From the NCBI RefSeq assembly GCF_000384415.1, contig NZ_ARVU01000001.1:1054001-1118000 (forward strand): a stretch of DNA of 64,000 nt, written 5' to 3'. A program made the position numbers and the translations under genes. The DNA comes from Cycloclasticus pugetii PS-1. GTDB taxonomy: Bacteria; Pseudomonadota; Gammaproteobacteria; Methylococcales; Cycloclasticaceae. The notes under the pieces were generated by a model. That model did no database searches. It saw only the letters and a program-made list of their open reading frames with translations, and was not told where the DNA came from. Shown piece by piece: positions 51,110 through 60,145 of this stretch (position 1 is its first letter; each line of letters starts with the position of its first letter).

Positions 51110-51530
51110 AATAAACATACAACCATCGAATAGAATTAGGTGGTTTGCTTATAGCGTCTTTATATTCTCACTGATGGCTTGTTGGTTAAATGCCTTGGCT
51201 TTTCCAGCCCAAGTTATGTTGAGCGTATTTGTCATATTGATGATTTCCCATACCGTTCACATTGGTGCTTTAAATGTTGCTCAAGTCAAAAAAATACGCT
51301 GTAAGGAAAATGCTGATTGGCTGATAGAGAGAAATCATGTTAAACCTCATGTGTATCGTCTTAAAGAAACCACAAGACTCTTAGGTCCGCTTATTTTTCT
51401 ACATTTCCAGTCAGACACCAAGACCTTATATTTGGCATTAAGCAGTGACTCTATGACTAACGAGGAGAATAGAAAACTGCGTGTTGCGTTAAGGGTATAT
51501 AAAAACCAGCTGCTAAACCCTAAGGTTTAA
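51084..51530 (+). CDS. ygfX: YgfX (CptA-type) membrane protein
   Basis: This has 148 residues, with two membrane segments at about 22-60 and a cytosolic C-terminal half. It matches the YgfX family, encoded after sdhE in many gammaproteobacteria and described as a cell-shape-affecting toxin paired with SdhE (CptAB), although that role is disputed. TTG 51084 is the best start, inside sdhE. Its 3' end overlaps the end of nadB by 11 bases on the opposite strand. Confidence 0.78.
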   Translation: MKKFVPTFEINIQPSNRIRWFAYSVFIFSLMACWLNALAFPAQVMLSVFVILMISHTVHIGALNVAQVKKIRCKENADWLIERNHVKPHVYRLKETTRLLGPLIFLHFQSDTKTLYLALSSDSMTNEENRKLRVALRVYKNQLLNPKV

Positions 51531-53121
51531 GGATTGTATCTTTTTTAAAGTGCTTATCATCTAGGTTAGGATAATCTCGTGTGTAATGTAAGCCACGGCT
51601 TTCCTTACGTAGAAGCGCACTATCGATAATAAGTTCTGCGGCGGTAACGAGATTCCTTAATTCGAGAAAGTCACTGGTTACATGAAATTTACCGTAATAC
51701 TCTTGTATCTCTCGTTTTAATAGCTCAATACGATTTTTAGCTCGCTGTAACCGTTTGGTTGTTCGAACAATACCCACGTAATCCCACATGAACTGGCGCA
51801 ATTCAGCCCAGTTATGTGAAACGACAATGGCTTCATCTGAATTAATGACTTTTGAATCGTCCCAGGCTGGGATGTTGGGCTGTTTTTTGGTGTTTTTTAA
51901 GAAACGAGTGATATCAACACTGGCCTGTTTGGCGAAAACTAAACATTCAAGAATAGAGTTGCTGGCCATTCTATTAGCACCATGTAACCCAGTGAAAGCA
52001 GTCTCTCCAATAGCATATAAACCGGTAATGTCGGTTAGTCCGTTTTTGTCAGTCATTACGCCGCCACAAGTGTAATGCGCCGCAGGAACAACAGGTAACG
52101 GTTCTTTGGTCATATCAAAACCGAAATCAAGGCACCTCTCGTGGAGCATGGGGAAATGTGATTTTGTAAACTTAGCGGTACGATGGCTAATGTCTAAGAA
52201 CAAAGAAGAAACCCCTAAACGCTTCATTTCATGATCAATCGCACGGGCAACAATATCACGAGGGGCGAGTTCTGCACGTTTGTCAAAATTTGGCATAAAA
52301 CGTGTGCCGTCTGGCAATAATAAAAGTCCACCTTCTCCTCTAACCGCTTCGCTGATTAAAAAAGACTTGGCTTCTGGGTGAAATAAACAAGTCGGATGAA
52401 ATTGCATAAATTCCATGTTAGCGACTCTACAACCAGCGCGCCATGCCATAGCAATGCCGTCGCCAGTTGAAACATCGGGGTTGCTGGTATACAAATAAAC
52501 CTTGCTCGCTCCGCCTGTTGCGAGCGTAATGCAAGGTGCTTTCATGCTAAATACGATATCTTTTTTAGCGTCCAGTACATAACAACCGATGACCCTTTTT
52601 TTACCGCTTAGGGTGTCTGTTTCTGTGACTAAATCAATAACATTATGGTGTTCAAAAATCTTAATATTCGGCTTATTAAGCACTTGTTCGTTTAGTGCAA
52701 GTTGCACCGCTTTACCCGTTGAATCATCTGCGTGAACAACACGCCTATAGGAATGACCACCTTCTTTAGTAAGGTGCAATTGACTGTTTGATTGCGTGCT
52801 CTTATGAGTGGAAAACGCGACATTATTCTTCATGAGCCAATCAATACTGCTTTTACCGTTTGATACCACTAATTCAACAACATCGTCATGGCATAAGCCA
52901 GCACCAGCACGCATGGTATCTAGGCGGTGAGATTCTAATGAGTCAGCGCTGTCTAAAACGGCTGAGATGCCACCTTGGGCATAATAAGTACTGCCTTCAG
53001 ACATATTTAGTTTTGAAAGAATAGCAACTTGAAGGTGGTCAGGTAATGAAAGGGCAAGTCCTAGACCAGCGGCACCGCTACCTATAATGATAACGTCATA
53101 AGAAAGTGAATGATCAGGCAT
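51520..53121 (-). CDS. nadB: L-aspartate oxidase
   Basis: This makes iminoaspartate from aspartate in NAD synthesis. It has 533 residues. The FAD motif IIGSGAAGLGLAL, YYAQGGISAVL, the HGANRMASNS segment and the C-terminal RKESRGLHYTRDYP are typical. It is closely related to SdhA but groups with NadB by these motifs. It is divergent from rpoE, as in E. coli. No Shine-Dalgarno is seen. Confidence 0.94.
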   Translation of the reverse strand: MPDHSLSYDVIIIGSGAAGLGLALSLPDHLQVAILSKLNMSEGSTYYAQGGISAVLDSADSLESHRLDTMRAGAGLCHDDVVELVVSNGKSSIDWLMKNNVAFSTHKSTQSNSQLHLTKEGGHSYRRVVHADDSTGKAVQLALNEQVLNKPNIKIFEHHNVIDLVTETDTLSGKKRVIGCYVLDAKKDIVFSMKAPCITLATGGASKVYLYTSNPDVSTGDGIAMAWRAGCRVANMEFMQFHPTCLFHPEAKSFLISEAVRGEGGLLLLPDGTRFMPNFDKRAELAPRDIVARAIDHEMKRLGVSSLFLDISHRTAKFTKSHFPMLHERCLDFGFDMTKEPLPVVPAAHYTCGGVMTDKNGLTDITGLYAIGETAFTGLHGANRMASNSILECLVFAKQASVDITRFLKNTKKQPNIPAWDDSKVINSDEAIVVSHNWAELRQFMWDYVGIVRTTKRLQRAKNRIELLKREIQEYYGKFHVTSDFLELRNLVTAAELIIDSALLRKESRGLHYTRDYPNLDDKHFKKDTILKP

Positions 53122-53221
53122 ATTAATTTATTTGATTAGACTTACTCTTAAGGGTCATAATGGAAAAACTTTGTTACTTTACACGGAATAATTAATAAAT
53201 TGCTTTTTTCTTCTAAACAAT

Positions 53222-53249
53222 TGAACTCCTTCTTAATACGACTGTCTTT
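53222..53249 (+). promoter_or_regulatory. Weak sigma-E-like promoter candidate for rpoE
   Basis: TGAACTC (53222-53228), then 16 bases, then TCTTT (53245-53249) partly matches the sigma-E pattern GGAACTT-N15/16-TCTGA. Autoregulation of rpoE is common, but the match is poor. Otherwise the 172-base nadB-rpoE gap shows nothing clear. Confidence 0.25.
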
Positions 53250-53293
53250 AGGGCAAGCGTTAGAGTTATCTGTACAAGTTTATGTGAGCAGGT

Positions 53294-53863
53294 ATGTCTG
53301 ACCAAGATGATCAGCAATTAATCGCGCTTGTTAAAGAGGGTGATAAGAAGGCGTTTGATAGATTAGTTATTAAATATCAGCAGCGTATTATTCAATTGGT
53401 GAGCAGGTATATTAGTGATGCAAGTGAGGCTCAGGATGTGGCGCAAGAAGCATTTATTAAAACGTATAAAGCCTTGCCGAATTTTAGGGGAGATAGTGCT
53501 TTTTATACATGGTTATATCGTATTGCCGTTAACACAGCTAAAAATCACCTTGTTTCTAGAGCACGAAAATCTTCTGATCATACGGTGGATGTCAATGATG
53601 CAGAAAATTTTGAAGGCGCTTTTCAACTTAAAGAAGGCGACACGCCTGAACACCTGTTACTTAGTGAAGAGATTAGAAACACTATTCAACAGGCCATTAA
53701 CGACCTGCCAGACGAATTGAGAAATGCGATCAGCTACCGAGAACTAGATGGAATGAGTTATGAAGAAATTGCACAAAAGATGAAGTGTCCGGTTGGTACA
53801 GTTAGGTCACGCATATTTAGGGCTCGTGAAGCCGTGGATAAAATACTAAAACCATTGCTCTAA
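53294..53863 (+). CDS. rpoE: Envelope-stress sigma factor RpoE/AlgU
   Basis: This ECF sigma factor responds to misfolded outer-membrane proteins. It has 189 residues. Region 2 (FDRLVIKYQQRI, AQDVAQEAFIKTYKALPNFRG, FYTWLYRIAVNTAKN) and region 4 (LPDELRNAISYRELDGMSYE, CPVGTVRSRIFRARE) are clear. It is followed by its anti-sigma factor. Likely targets in the window (bamA, skp, lpxD, degP, rseP) were not shown to carry its promoters. Confidence 0.95.
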   Translation: MSDQDDQQLIALVKEGDKKAFDRLVIKYQQRIIQLVSRYISDASEAQDVAQEAFIKTYKALPNFRGDSAFYTWLYRIAVNTAKNHLVSRARKSSDHTVDVNDAENFEGAFQLKEGDTPEHLLLSEEIRNTIQQAINDLPDELRNAISYRELDGMSYEEIAQKMKCPVGTVRSRIFRAREAVDKILKPLL

Positions 53864-53887
53864 TTAGGTTATTGATTAGGAAAAAAA

Positions 53888-54358
53888 ATGAATGACACGC
53901 ATAAACAACAACTCTCATCGCTGCTTGATAATGAATTAAGTAATTATGAGATGAAAGAGTTATTAGCCGAAATACAAAGTGATCACGAGCTCAATCAAAC
54001 CTTAGATCGTTATGCACTTATTAGAGAAGTATTAAGTGAAGAACCAGATGTTCATCAACAATCATTTTTAAAGCAAGTTCAGGCGGCAATTGTTGCGGAG
54101 CCAACAGTTTTAGCCCCCCAACGTAATAAATCAGACAGCAAAACATATATAACGGCAGCCATAGCGGCCTCAGTGGCCATTTTCGCAGTCATTGTTTTTA
54201 ATATAAATAATGTGCCCTCCGTGTCCCCACAACAACAATCTATTGCATCACTTGACCCTCAAAAGGAAGAACATTTAGCCCTAGAAGAGCCCGTTGATGA
54301 TGAGTTAATAGTTAATGAAAATACATTACGTCCTCAGTTAGTTACCTTTGGACGGTAA
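53888..54358 (+). CDS. rseA: Anti-sigma-E factor RseA, short form
   Basis: This is an inner-membrane protein holding RpoE inactive. It has 156 residues: a cytosolic RseA/MucA N-domain (SSLLDNELSNYEMKELL, 9-25), one membrane helix (about 87-105) and a periplasmic tail of only about 50 residues. E. coli RseA is 216 residues, with a longer periplasmic domain that binds RseB. No rseB follows here. RseP (2722-4077) and a DegS-like protease would release sigma. Confidence 0.85.
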   Translation: MNDTHKQQLSSLLDNELSNYEMKELLAEIQSDHELNQTLDRYALIREVLSEEPDVHQQSFLKQVQAAIVAEPTVLAPQRNKSDSKTYITAAIAASVAIFAVIVFNINNVPSVSPQQQSIASLDPQKEEHLALEEPVDDELIVNENTLRPQLVTFGR

Positions 54359-54473
54359 TTGATTAACTCTCCGGTTTATCGGAATAACGTGGTGAATAAT
54401 TTGCTGTTTAATAACAGGTTTCAGTATTTTTAGTAAAAGCACTTAAAACTAATATAACCAAGTGGAAATAGAT

Positions 54474-54917
54474 GTGATTGAAGAAATAGCCGTCGTACAA
54501 TCGGTAGACCATTCATGGGTTAGTGTTGAAACCACTCAAAGCTCTTCATGCCAAAGTTGCAAAGAAGCGTCTTCCTGCTCGACTTCAACGTTATCAAAAT
54601 TTTTTGGGTCCAAAAAAATTCAACTTAAAATGCAATCAACGTTACCACTAAAAGAGGGTGATGAAGTTGTTATTGGTATTAGCGAAAAAGTGTTTTTGGG
54701 ATTAACCGGTTTAATATATTTTGTACCCTTATGTGCGCTATTTCTCTTTGCAATAGTAGGCCAATACCTAACCGAACAATTCAATTTAAATAATGAATTA
54801 TTAACTATCGTTCTAGCACTTATTGGTTTTGCTGGTTGCTATCAATTTATTAAAAAATTAATTGAGAGCTTTTTTGAAGTACAGAAAATTAACCCAGTAA
54901 TCTTGAAAAAAATTTAA
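54474..54917 (+). CDS. rseC: RseC/MucC family protein
   Basis: This is a positive regulator of sigma-E, also linked to electron-transfer (SoxR reduction) systems. It has 147 residues. An N-terminal CX2CX5C motif (C26, C29, C35) matches E. coli RseC, and two membrane segments lie at about 75-130. GTG 54474 (MIEEIAVVQ) aligns with the E. coli start; GTG 54462 in frame is an alternative. Confidence 0.87.
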   Translation: MIEEIAVVQSVDHSWVSVETTQSSSCQSCKEASSCSTSTLSKFFGSKKIQLKMQSTLPLKEGDEVVIGISEKVFLGLTGLIYFVPLCALFLFAIVGQYLTEQFNLNNELLTIVLALIGFAGCYQFIKKLIESFFEVQKINPVILKKI

Positions 54918-54958
54918 TGCTCCCCATTTATTTTGAATCGTTATAAAAAGGAAAACTT

Positions 54959-56356
54959 ATGTATACACGTTTGAGCCGAAGTATTTTTTTTATAGTTATG
55001 TTATCGGGGTTGTTTACGAATGCTGTAGCTAATGGTTTGCCTGACTTCACGGACCTAGTAGAGAAAAATAATAAAGCCGTTGTAAATATCAGCACAACGC
55101 AAAAAGCGCAACAGCACAGTGTCTTGCCTGAAGGTTTCGAGTTTCCAGAAAACCAGCCTTATAGTGATTTGTTAAAACATTTTTTTGGTGGCCAAGGGCA
55201 AAGGCCACGCCAACGCGAGTCTCGTTCATTAGGGTCAGGGTTTATTATTTCAAATGATGGGTTTTTGTTAACCAATCACCATGTTGTTAAAAATGCAGAT
55301 GAGATTTTCGTTAGGCTTCAGGACCGTAGAGAGCTTAAAGCCGAATTGATTGGTAGTGATGAGCGTACCGACGTTGCGTTACTAAAAGTAGATGCTAAAG
55401 ACCTCCCTGTTGTGAAATTAGGTTCATCTAAATCACTTAAAGTAGGGGAGTGGGTATTTGCGATAGGCTCACCCTTTGGTTTTGATAGCTCAGTGACGGC
55501 GGGAATTGTTAGTGCTAAGGGTCGAAGTTTACCTAAAGAGAATTACGTGCCTTTTATTCAAACGGATGTCGCGATTAACCCCGGCAATTCTGGTGGCCCC
55601 TTATTTAATCTAGAGGGCGAAGTGGTTGGTATCAACTCACAAATTTATAGTCGCTCTGGTGGCTTTATGGGTTTATCATTTGCAATTCCGATTGATGTTG
55701 CGCTAAATGTAAGTAACCAATTGAAGGAATCTGGTCATGTTATTCGCGGCTGGCTAGGTGTTCGTATTCAGGATGTTACTCGTGAACTAGCAGAATCCTT
55801 TGAGATGGATAAACCTCAAGGTGCCTTAGTGGCTCAAATTGTTCCTGATAGCCCAGCAGAAAAAGCAGGCATTCAAGTCGGCGACGTTATCATAAGTTTT
55901 AACGGTGAAAGTATAAGTCGCTCATCCTCTTTACCTCCTTTAGTAGGTGCCGCTAATATCAAAAATAAGGCTCGAGTAACCGTTATTCGCAATAAGAAAA
56001 CTAAAGTGCTTACGGTCACGCTAGAAAATTTACCAGAAGATGAACAAGCATCAGCTACCGATGTAATTGAGTCAAAGGGTAATAGTATTCTTGGCATGTC
56101 TATAAAAAACTTAACAAAACAGATGCGTGATGAGCTAGGAATTAAGCAATACGGTGTTCTTGTTGCCTCTGTTGATAATGGGAATGCATCAAATGCGGGT
56201 ATTCGTGCCGGTGATATTATTATGCAACTTGATGGCCAGTCAGTTAAAAATACCCAGCACATGAAAAAGTTGGCTTCTAAAATAAAAGAAGGAAAGTTTA
56301 TTTCTGTGTTAATAAATCGACAAGGGAACCCAATTTTCCTCGCATTGAAAAAATAA
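54959..56356 (+). CDS. mucD: DegP/MucD periplasmic serine protease
   Basis: This is a Do-like HtrA protease and chaperone that degrades misfolded envelope proteins. It has 465 residues. The signal peptide ends about residue 24 (AVA|NG). The catalytic triad is H108 (TNHHVV), D138 (TDVALLKV) and S211 (NPGNSGGP). Two PDZ domains occupy about 260-355 and 370-460. AAAGGAAAA precedes the ATG. As in Pseudomonas, mucD ends the rpoE cluster. Confidence 0.94.
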   Translation: MYTRLSRSIFFIVMLSGLFTNAVANGLPDFTDLVEKNNKAVVNISTTQKAQQHSVLPEGFEFPENQPYSDLLKHFFGGQGQRPRQRESRSLGSGFIISNDGFLLTNHHVVKNADEIFVRLQDRRELKAELIGSDERTDVALLKVDAKDLPVVKLGSSKSLKVGEWVFAIGSPFGFDSSVTAGIVSAKGRSLPKENYVPFIQTDVAINPGNSGGPLFNLEGEVVGINSQIYSRSGGFMGLSFAIPIDVALNVSNQLKESGHVIRGWLGVRIQDVTRELAESFEMDKPQGALVAQIVPDSPAEKAGIQVGDVIISFNGESISRSSSLPPLVGAANIKNKARVTVIRNKKTKVLTVTLENLPEDEQASATDVIESKGNSILGMSIKNLTKQMRDELGIKQYGVLVASVDNGNASNAGIRAGDIIMQLDGQSVKNTQHMKKLASKIKEGKFISVLINRQGNPIFLALKK

Positions 56357-56381
56357 TAGGTACAATACACGCTATAAAATT

Positions 56382-56405
56382 AAACGCCTCTTTTGAGGCG
56401 TTTTT
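56382..56405 (+). terminator. Rho-independent terminator after mucD
   Basis: A perfect stem of AAACGCCTC and GAGGCGTTT with loop TTTT and a trailing T-run lies 26 bases after the mucD stop. It closes the rpoE operon before lepA. Confidence 0.9.
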
Positions 56406-56481
56406 AACTATGTGAATCGGATGATTTATATACGATTTAGCCTACATTTACGGTCTATGACCCCGATTGACGAGTAAAAAC

Positions 56482-58284
56482 GTGCCTGATATTAGCTTAA
56501 CAAGAAATTTTTCTATCATTGCCCATATTGATCATGGGAAATCTACTCTTGCAGATCGCTTAATCCATATATGTGGAGGTTTGAGTGAACGTGAAATGGA
56601 GGAGCAAGTCCTTGATTCAATGGATATTGAACGTGAACGTGGTATTACCATTAAAGCGCAAAGTGTTACCTTGCATTACAAAGCAAACGATGGAATAACC
56701 TATCGATTGAATTTTATTGATACACCTGGTCATGTAGACTTTTCATATGAAGTATCACGTTCTTTAGCAGCCTGTGAAGGAGCTTTATTGGTGGTTGATG
56801 CCGCGCAAGGAGTTGAGGCGCAAAGTGTAGCGAATTGTTATACCGCTATTGATTTAGGGCTAGAAGTTCTACCGGTACTAAATAAGATAGATTTACCCTC
56901 TGCAGAGCCTGAACGTGTTGCAGAAGAAGTAGAAGAAATTATAGGTATTGAAGCAATTGATGCGCCTCAAATTAGTGCTAAAACTGGATTGGGTGTTGAA
57001 TTGGTTTTAGAAGATATTGTAAAGAATGTGCCTGCGCCTAAGGGGGATCCTGATGCCCCTTTACAAGCGTTAATTATTGATTCTTGGTTTGATAATTACC
57101 TGGGTGTTGTCTCTTTGATTCGTGTTGTTAATGGCACGATAAAAAAGAAACAGAAAATCAAAATGATGTCTTCAAATAATATTCATTTAGTCGATCAAGT
57201 TGGTGTTTTTACGCCCAAAAGGGAGGTGCTTGATGCACTGTACCCTGGTGATGTGGGGTTTATGGTTGCTGGCATTAAAGATATTTATGGGGCTCCAGTT
57301 GGTGACACGATCACCTTTTCGAGCCAGCCTGCGGAAAACTCATTGCCGGGTTTTAAAAAGGTTCAAGCACGTGTGTTTGCCGGCTTGTTCCCTTCAAGTT
57401 CTAATGATTATGAGAACCTTCGAGAAGCATTAAATAAATTAAAGCTTAATGATGCCTCTTTAAATTATGAACCAGAAACGTCTGATGCACTGGGTTTTGG
57501 GTTTCGCTGTGGTTTCTTAGGTATGCTGCATATGGAAATCATTCAAGAACGTCTTGAACGTGAATATGACTTGGACCTAATAACTACCGCACCAACGGTT
57601 GTTTATGAAGTGCTATTACATAACGGCGATATTATTGAGGTAGATAACCCAGCAAAGCTGCCTGATATTTCAACAATTGCTGAAATTCGTGAGCCGATAA
57701 TTGAAGCCCATATACTGGTTCCTCAAGAGTATTTAGGAAATGTGATTACGTTATGTATTGATAAACGTGGCGTACAAACAAAAATGCAATACATGGGCAA
57801 ACAAGTGTCATTAAGCTATGAGATACCTATGAGTGAAGTGGTATTAGACTTTTTTGATCGTTTAAAATCTGTTAGTCGCGGATATGCATCGTTTGAATAT
57901 GAGTTTAGACGTTTTCAAGCTGAGCCCTTAGTAAAATTGGACGTGCTTATTAATGGCGACAGGGTCGATGCCTTATCCCTAATTGTACATCGAGATATTA
58001 GCCAAGGGCGTGGCCGCGAGTTGGTTGAAAAAATGAAAGACCTTATTCCAAGGCAGATGTTTGAAATTGCCATTCAAGCCGCTATTGGTGCGAAAATTAT
58101 TGCACGCTCCTCAGTCAAAGCACTTAGAAAAAATGTGACGGCTAAATGCTATGGTGGTGATGTTTCTCGTAAACGTAAACTATTAGAAAAGCAAAAAGCC
58201 GGGAAAAAACGTATGAAACAAGTTGGTAATGTTGATATTCCACAAGATGCCTTTCTTGCGGTGCTTAAACTAGGAAGTGACTAA
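56482..58284 (+). CDS. lepA: Elongation factor 4 (LepA)
   Basis: This ribosome-associated GTPase affects initiation and elongation fidelity. It has 600 residues from GTG 56482, the family length. The G motifs are [17 protein letters not shown] and NKIDLP. The LepA-specific C-terminal domain ([20 protein letters not shown]) is present. TTG 56467 in frame would add five residues, but neither start has a strong Shine-Dalgarno. It overlaps lepB by one base. Confidence 0.95.
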   Translation: MPDISLTRNFSIIAHIDHGKSTLADRLIHICGGLSEREMEEQVLDSMDIERERGITIKAQSVTLHYKANDGITYRLNFIDTPGHVDFSYEVSRSLAACEGALLVVDAAQGVEAQSVANCYTAIDLGLEVLPVLNKIDLPSAEPERVAEEVEEIIGIEAIDAPQISAKTGLGVELVLEDIVKNVPAPKGDPDAPLQALIIDSWFDNYLGVVSLIRVVNGTIKKKQKIKMMSSNNIHLVDQVGVFTPKREVLDALYPGDVGFMVAGIKDIYGAPVGDTITFSSQPAENSLPGFKKVQARVFAGLFPSSSNDYENLREALNKLKLNDASLNYEPETSDALGFGFRCGFLGMLHMEIIQERLEREYDLDLITTAPTVVYEVLLHNGDIIEVDNPAKLPDISTIAEIREPIIEAHILVPQEYLGNVITLCIDKRGVQTKMQYMGKQVSLSYEIPMSEVVLDFFDRLKSVSRGYASFEYEFRRFQAEPLVKLDVLINGDRVDALSLIVHRDISQGRGRELVEKMKDLIPRQMFEIAIQAAIGAKIIARSSVKALRKNVTAKCYGGDVSRKRKLLEKQKAGKKRMKQVGNVDIPQDAFLAVLKLGSD

Positions 58285-59057
58285 TGCATTTTGACTTTTC
58301 TGCCGCACTAACACTCGCCACCTTTATAACTGGGTTTATTGCCGCTATTTATTGGCTTATAAAACGGTTGAAAAAAAGCCAAACCGCCCGTAAAGAGCCA
58401 CTGATTGTTGAGTATTCAAAATCATTTTTCCCAGTGCTTTTATTCGTTTTGGTTTTGCGCTCGTTTATTGTAGAGCCATTTAGAATCCCCTCCAGCTCGA
58501 TGATGCCAACATTACTAATAGGTGACTTTATTTTGGTTAACAAGTTTTCCTACGGCATACGGTTGCCTGTTGTTGATACAAAAATAATTGATATCGGAAA
58601 GCCAGAACGAGGTGACATTATGGTTTTTCGTTACCCCCAAAACCCCTCATTAGATTACATTAAACGCGTGATTGCCTTACCTGGTGATAAAGTCGGCTAT
58701 TTCGATAAACATATTTTTATTAATGGTGAGAAAATAATACAAAAACCCTTAGGTCTGTACAAAGGTGTTGGCCAAGGGGAGAATATGACAGGTGCCTTAT
58801 TGCAGCATGAGCAACTACAAGCGAAAGAACACGAGATACTTATTATGCAACAACGTCCGTCAGTTGAAGGTGAAATAATAGTGCCTGATGGACATTACTT
58901 CATGATGGGAGATAACCGTGATAACAGTAATGATAGTCGATACTGGGGTACGGTCCCTGAAGAAAATATAGTCGGTAAAGCGTTTATGATTTGGATGAAC
59001 TGGGATGCTGATAATAAAGGTGTCGATTGGTCAAGATTAGGTTCAATAATACAGTAG
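58284..59057 (+). CDS. lepB: Signal peptidase I
   Basis: This removes signal peptides from secreted proteins. It has 257 residues with two N-terminal membrane segments (about 8-27 and 48-64). The catalytic dyad is S72 (PSSSMMPTL) and K127 (DYIKRVIALPGD). The GDNRDNSNDSRYWG box is intact. lepA-lepB is the E. coli order. Confidence 0.95.
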   Translation: MHFDFSAALTLATFITGFIAAIYWLIKRLKKSQTARKEPLIVEYSKSFFPVLLFVLVLRSFIVEPFRIPSSSMMPTLLIGDFILVNKFSYGIRLPVVDTKIIDIGKPERGDIMVFRYPQNPSLDYIKRVIALPGDKVGYFDKHIFINGEKIIQKPLGLYKGVGQGENMTGALLQHEQLQAKEHEILIMQQRPSVEGEIIVPDGHYFMMGDNRDNSNDSRYWGTVPEENIVGKAFMIWMNWDADNKGVDWSRLGSIIQ

Positions 59058-59083
59058 GATTAATTATAAAAAGGAAATATGGT

Positions 59084-59452
59084 ATGAATTCATCAAAGCA
59101 AAAAGGGTTTACTCTTGTCGGGTTAATTTTAGTTTTCGGCTTAATAGGCATTATTACATTAAGTGTTTTGAAGGTATTCCCTGTTTATATGGAACACCTT
59201 GCTGTTAAAAAGGCAATGGAAGCGATCGAGATGGATCAAGACTTAAGTAAAATGAGTGTTGGGCAGATAAGGGGCTTGTTTCAGAAAAAACTGGATATGA
59301 ATCAGGTGAACAGTATTAACGCCAAAAACGCCAAAATCAACCGTTCTCTTAGCGACATTACGATGAAAGTTGACTATGAGGTTCGTAAAGACTATATCGG
59401 CAATGTTGATTTAATCCTCTCATTTAGTGATGAGTTTGAAGTACCTATTTAA
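59084..59452 (+). CDS. DUF4845 protein with prepilin-like N-terminus
   Basis: This is a 122-residue protein of unknown function, DUF4845 type, found between lepB and rnc in many proteobacteria. The N-terminus, KQKGFTLVGLILVF, looks like a type IV prepilin leader: Gly before Phe and a hydrophobic helix, but with Gly in place of Glu at +5. ATG 59084 has AAGGA eight bases upstream; an earlier in-frame start would overlap lepB and break the leader pattern. Confidence 0.82.
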   Translation: MNSSKQKGFTLVGLILVFGLIGIITLSVLKVFPVYMEHLAVKKAMEAIEMDQDLSKMSVGQIRGLFQKKLDMNQVNSINAKNAKINRSLSDITMKVDYEVRKDYIGNVDLILSFSDEFEVPI

Positions 59453-59467
59453 AGTAAATTAGATGAT

Positions 59468-60145
59468 ATGTTGAGCTTTGATGCTAGCAGGCTGCAAAAA
59501 AAAATAAATACAATATTTGATGATCATGCTTTACTCGAACAGGCATTAACGCATCGAAGTATTAGTAAAAATAATAATGAGCGTTTAGAGTTTTTAGGCG
59601 ATGCTATTTTAGGGTTTATTATTGCCGATGCAATCTATGAGAAATTTCCTGCGGCTGATGAAGGCGTGATGAGTCGGCTTCGTGCGCATTTGGTTAATGG
59701 AGAATCGTTAGCAAATATTGCTAAAATGCTGCAGTTAAGCGATGAATTGGTACTGGGGCCGGGCGAGATGAAAAGTGGTGGTAAACACCGAGCTTCGATT
59801 CTTTCTGATGCTGTTGAAGCATTAATAGGTGCCATGTATAAAGATAAAGGGCTCAACGAAACGAGATCTTGGGTGTTGACGATATTCAAAACACAATTAG
59901 ATTCATTAAGTTTAGATACCGCTTCAAAAGATCCAAAAACTCAATTACAAGAATATCTACAAGCGCGTGGTATAGCGGTACCTCGCTATAATGTAATCTC
60001 AACCACAGGACTGGATCATAATCAGCAATTTAAAGTTGAGTGCCAGGTTGACGGTGTGGAAGAAGTGGTATGCGCAACAGCTAGCTCTCGGAAAAAAGCC
60101 GAGCAAAAGGCTGCATCAAAAATTTTAGAGGGTTTATTATCATGA
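59468..60145 (+). CDS. rnc: Ribonuclease III
   Basis: This cleaves double-stranded RNA in rRNA and mRNA processing. It has 225 residues. The signature NERLEFLGDA is at 37-46, the second catalytic acid is in DAVEALIGAMY, and the dsRNA-binding domain covers about 155-224. It overlaps era as ATGA. Confidence 0.96.
   Translation: MLSFDASRLQKKINTIFDDHALLEQALTHRSISKNNNERLEFLGDAILGFIIADAIYEKFPAADEGVMSRLRAHLVNGESLANIAKMLQLSDELVLGPGEMKSGGKHRASILSDAVEALIGAMYKDKGLNETRSWVLTIFKTQLDSLSLDTASKDPKTQLQEYLQARGIAVPRYNVISTTGLDHNQQFKVECQVDGVEEVVCATASSRKKAEQKAASKILEGLLS

Noticed and set aside
55873-56370. 165-codon antisense open frame opposite mucD
   Set aside because: It mirrors a conserved gene, has no recognisable domain and no ribosome-binding site; a reverse-strand shadow of AT-rich coding DNA.
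56457-56477. Six-codon ATG frame before lepA
   Set aside because: Too short and without a ribosome-binding site; no attenuator structure next to it.
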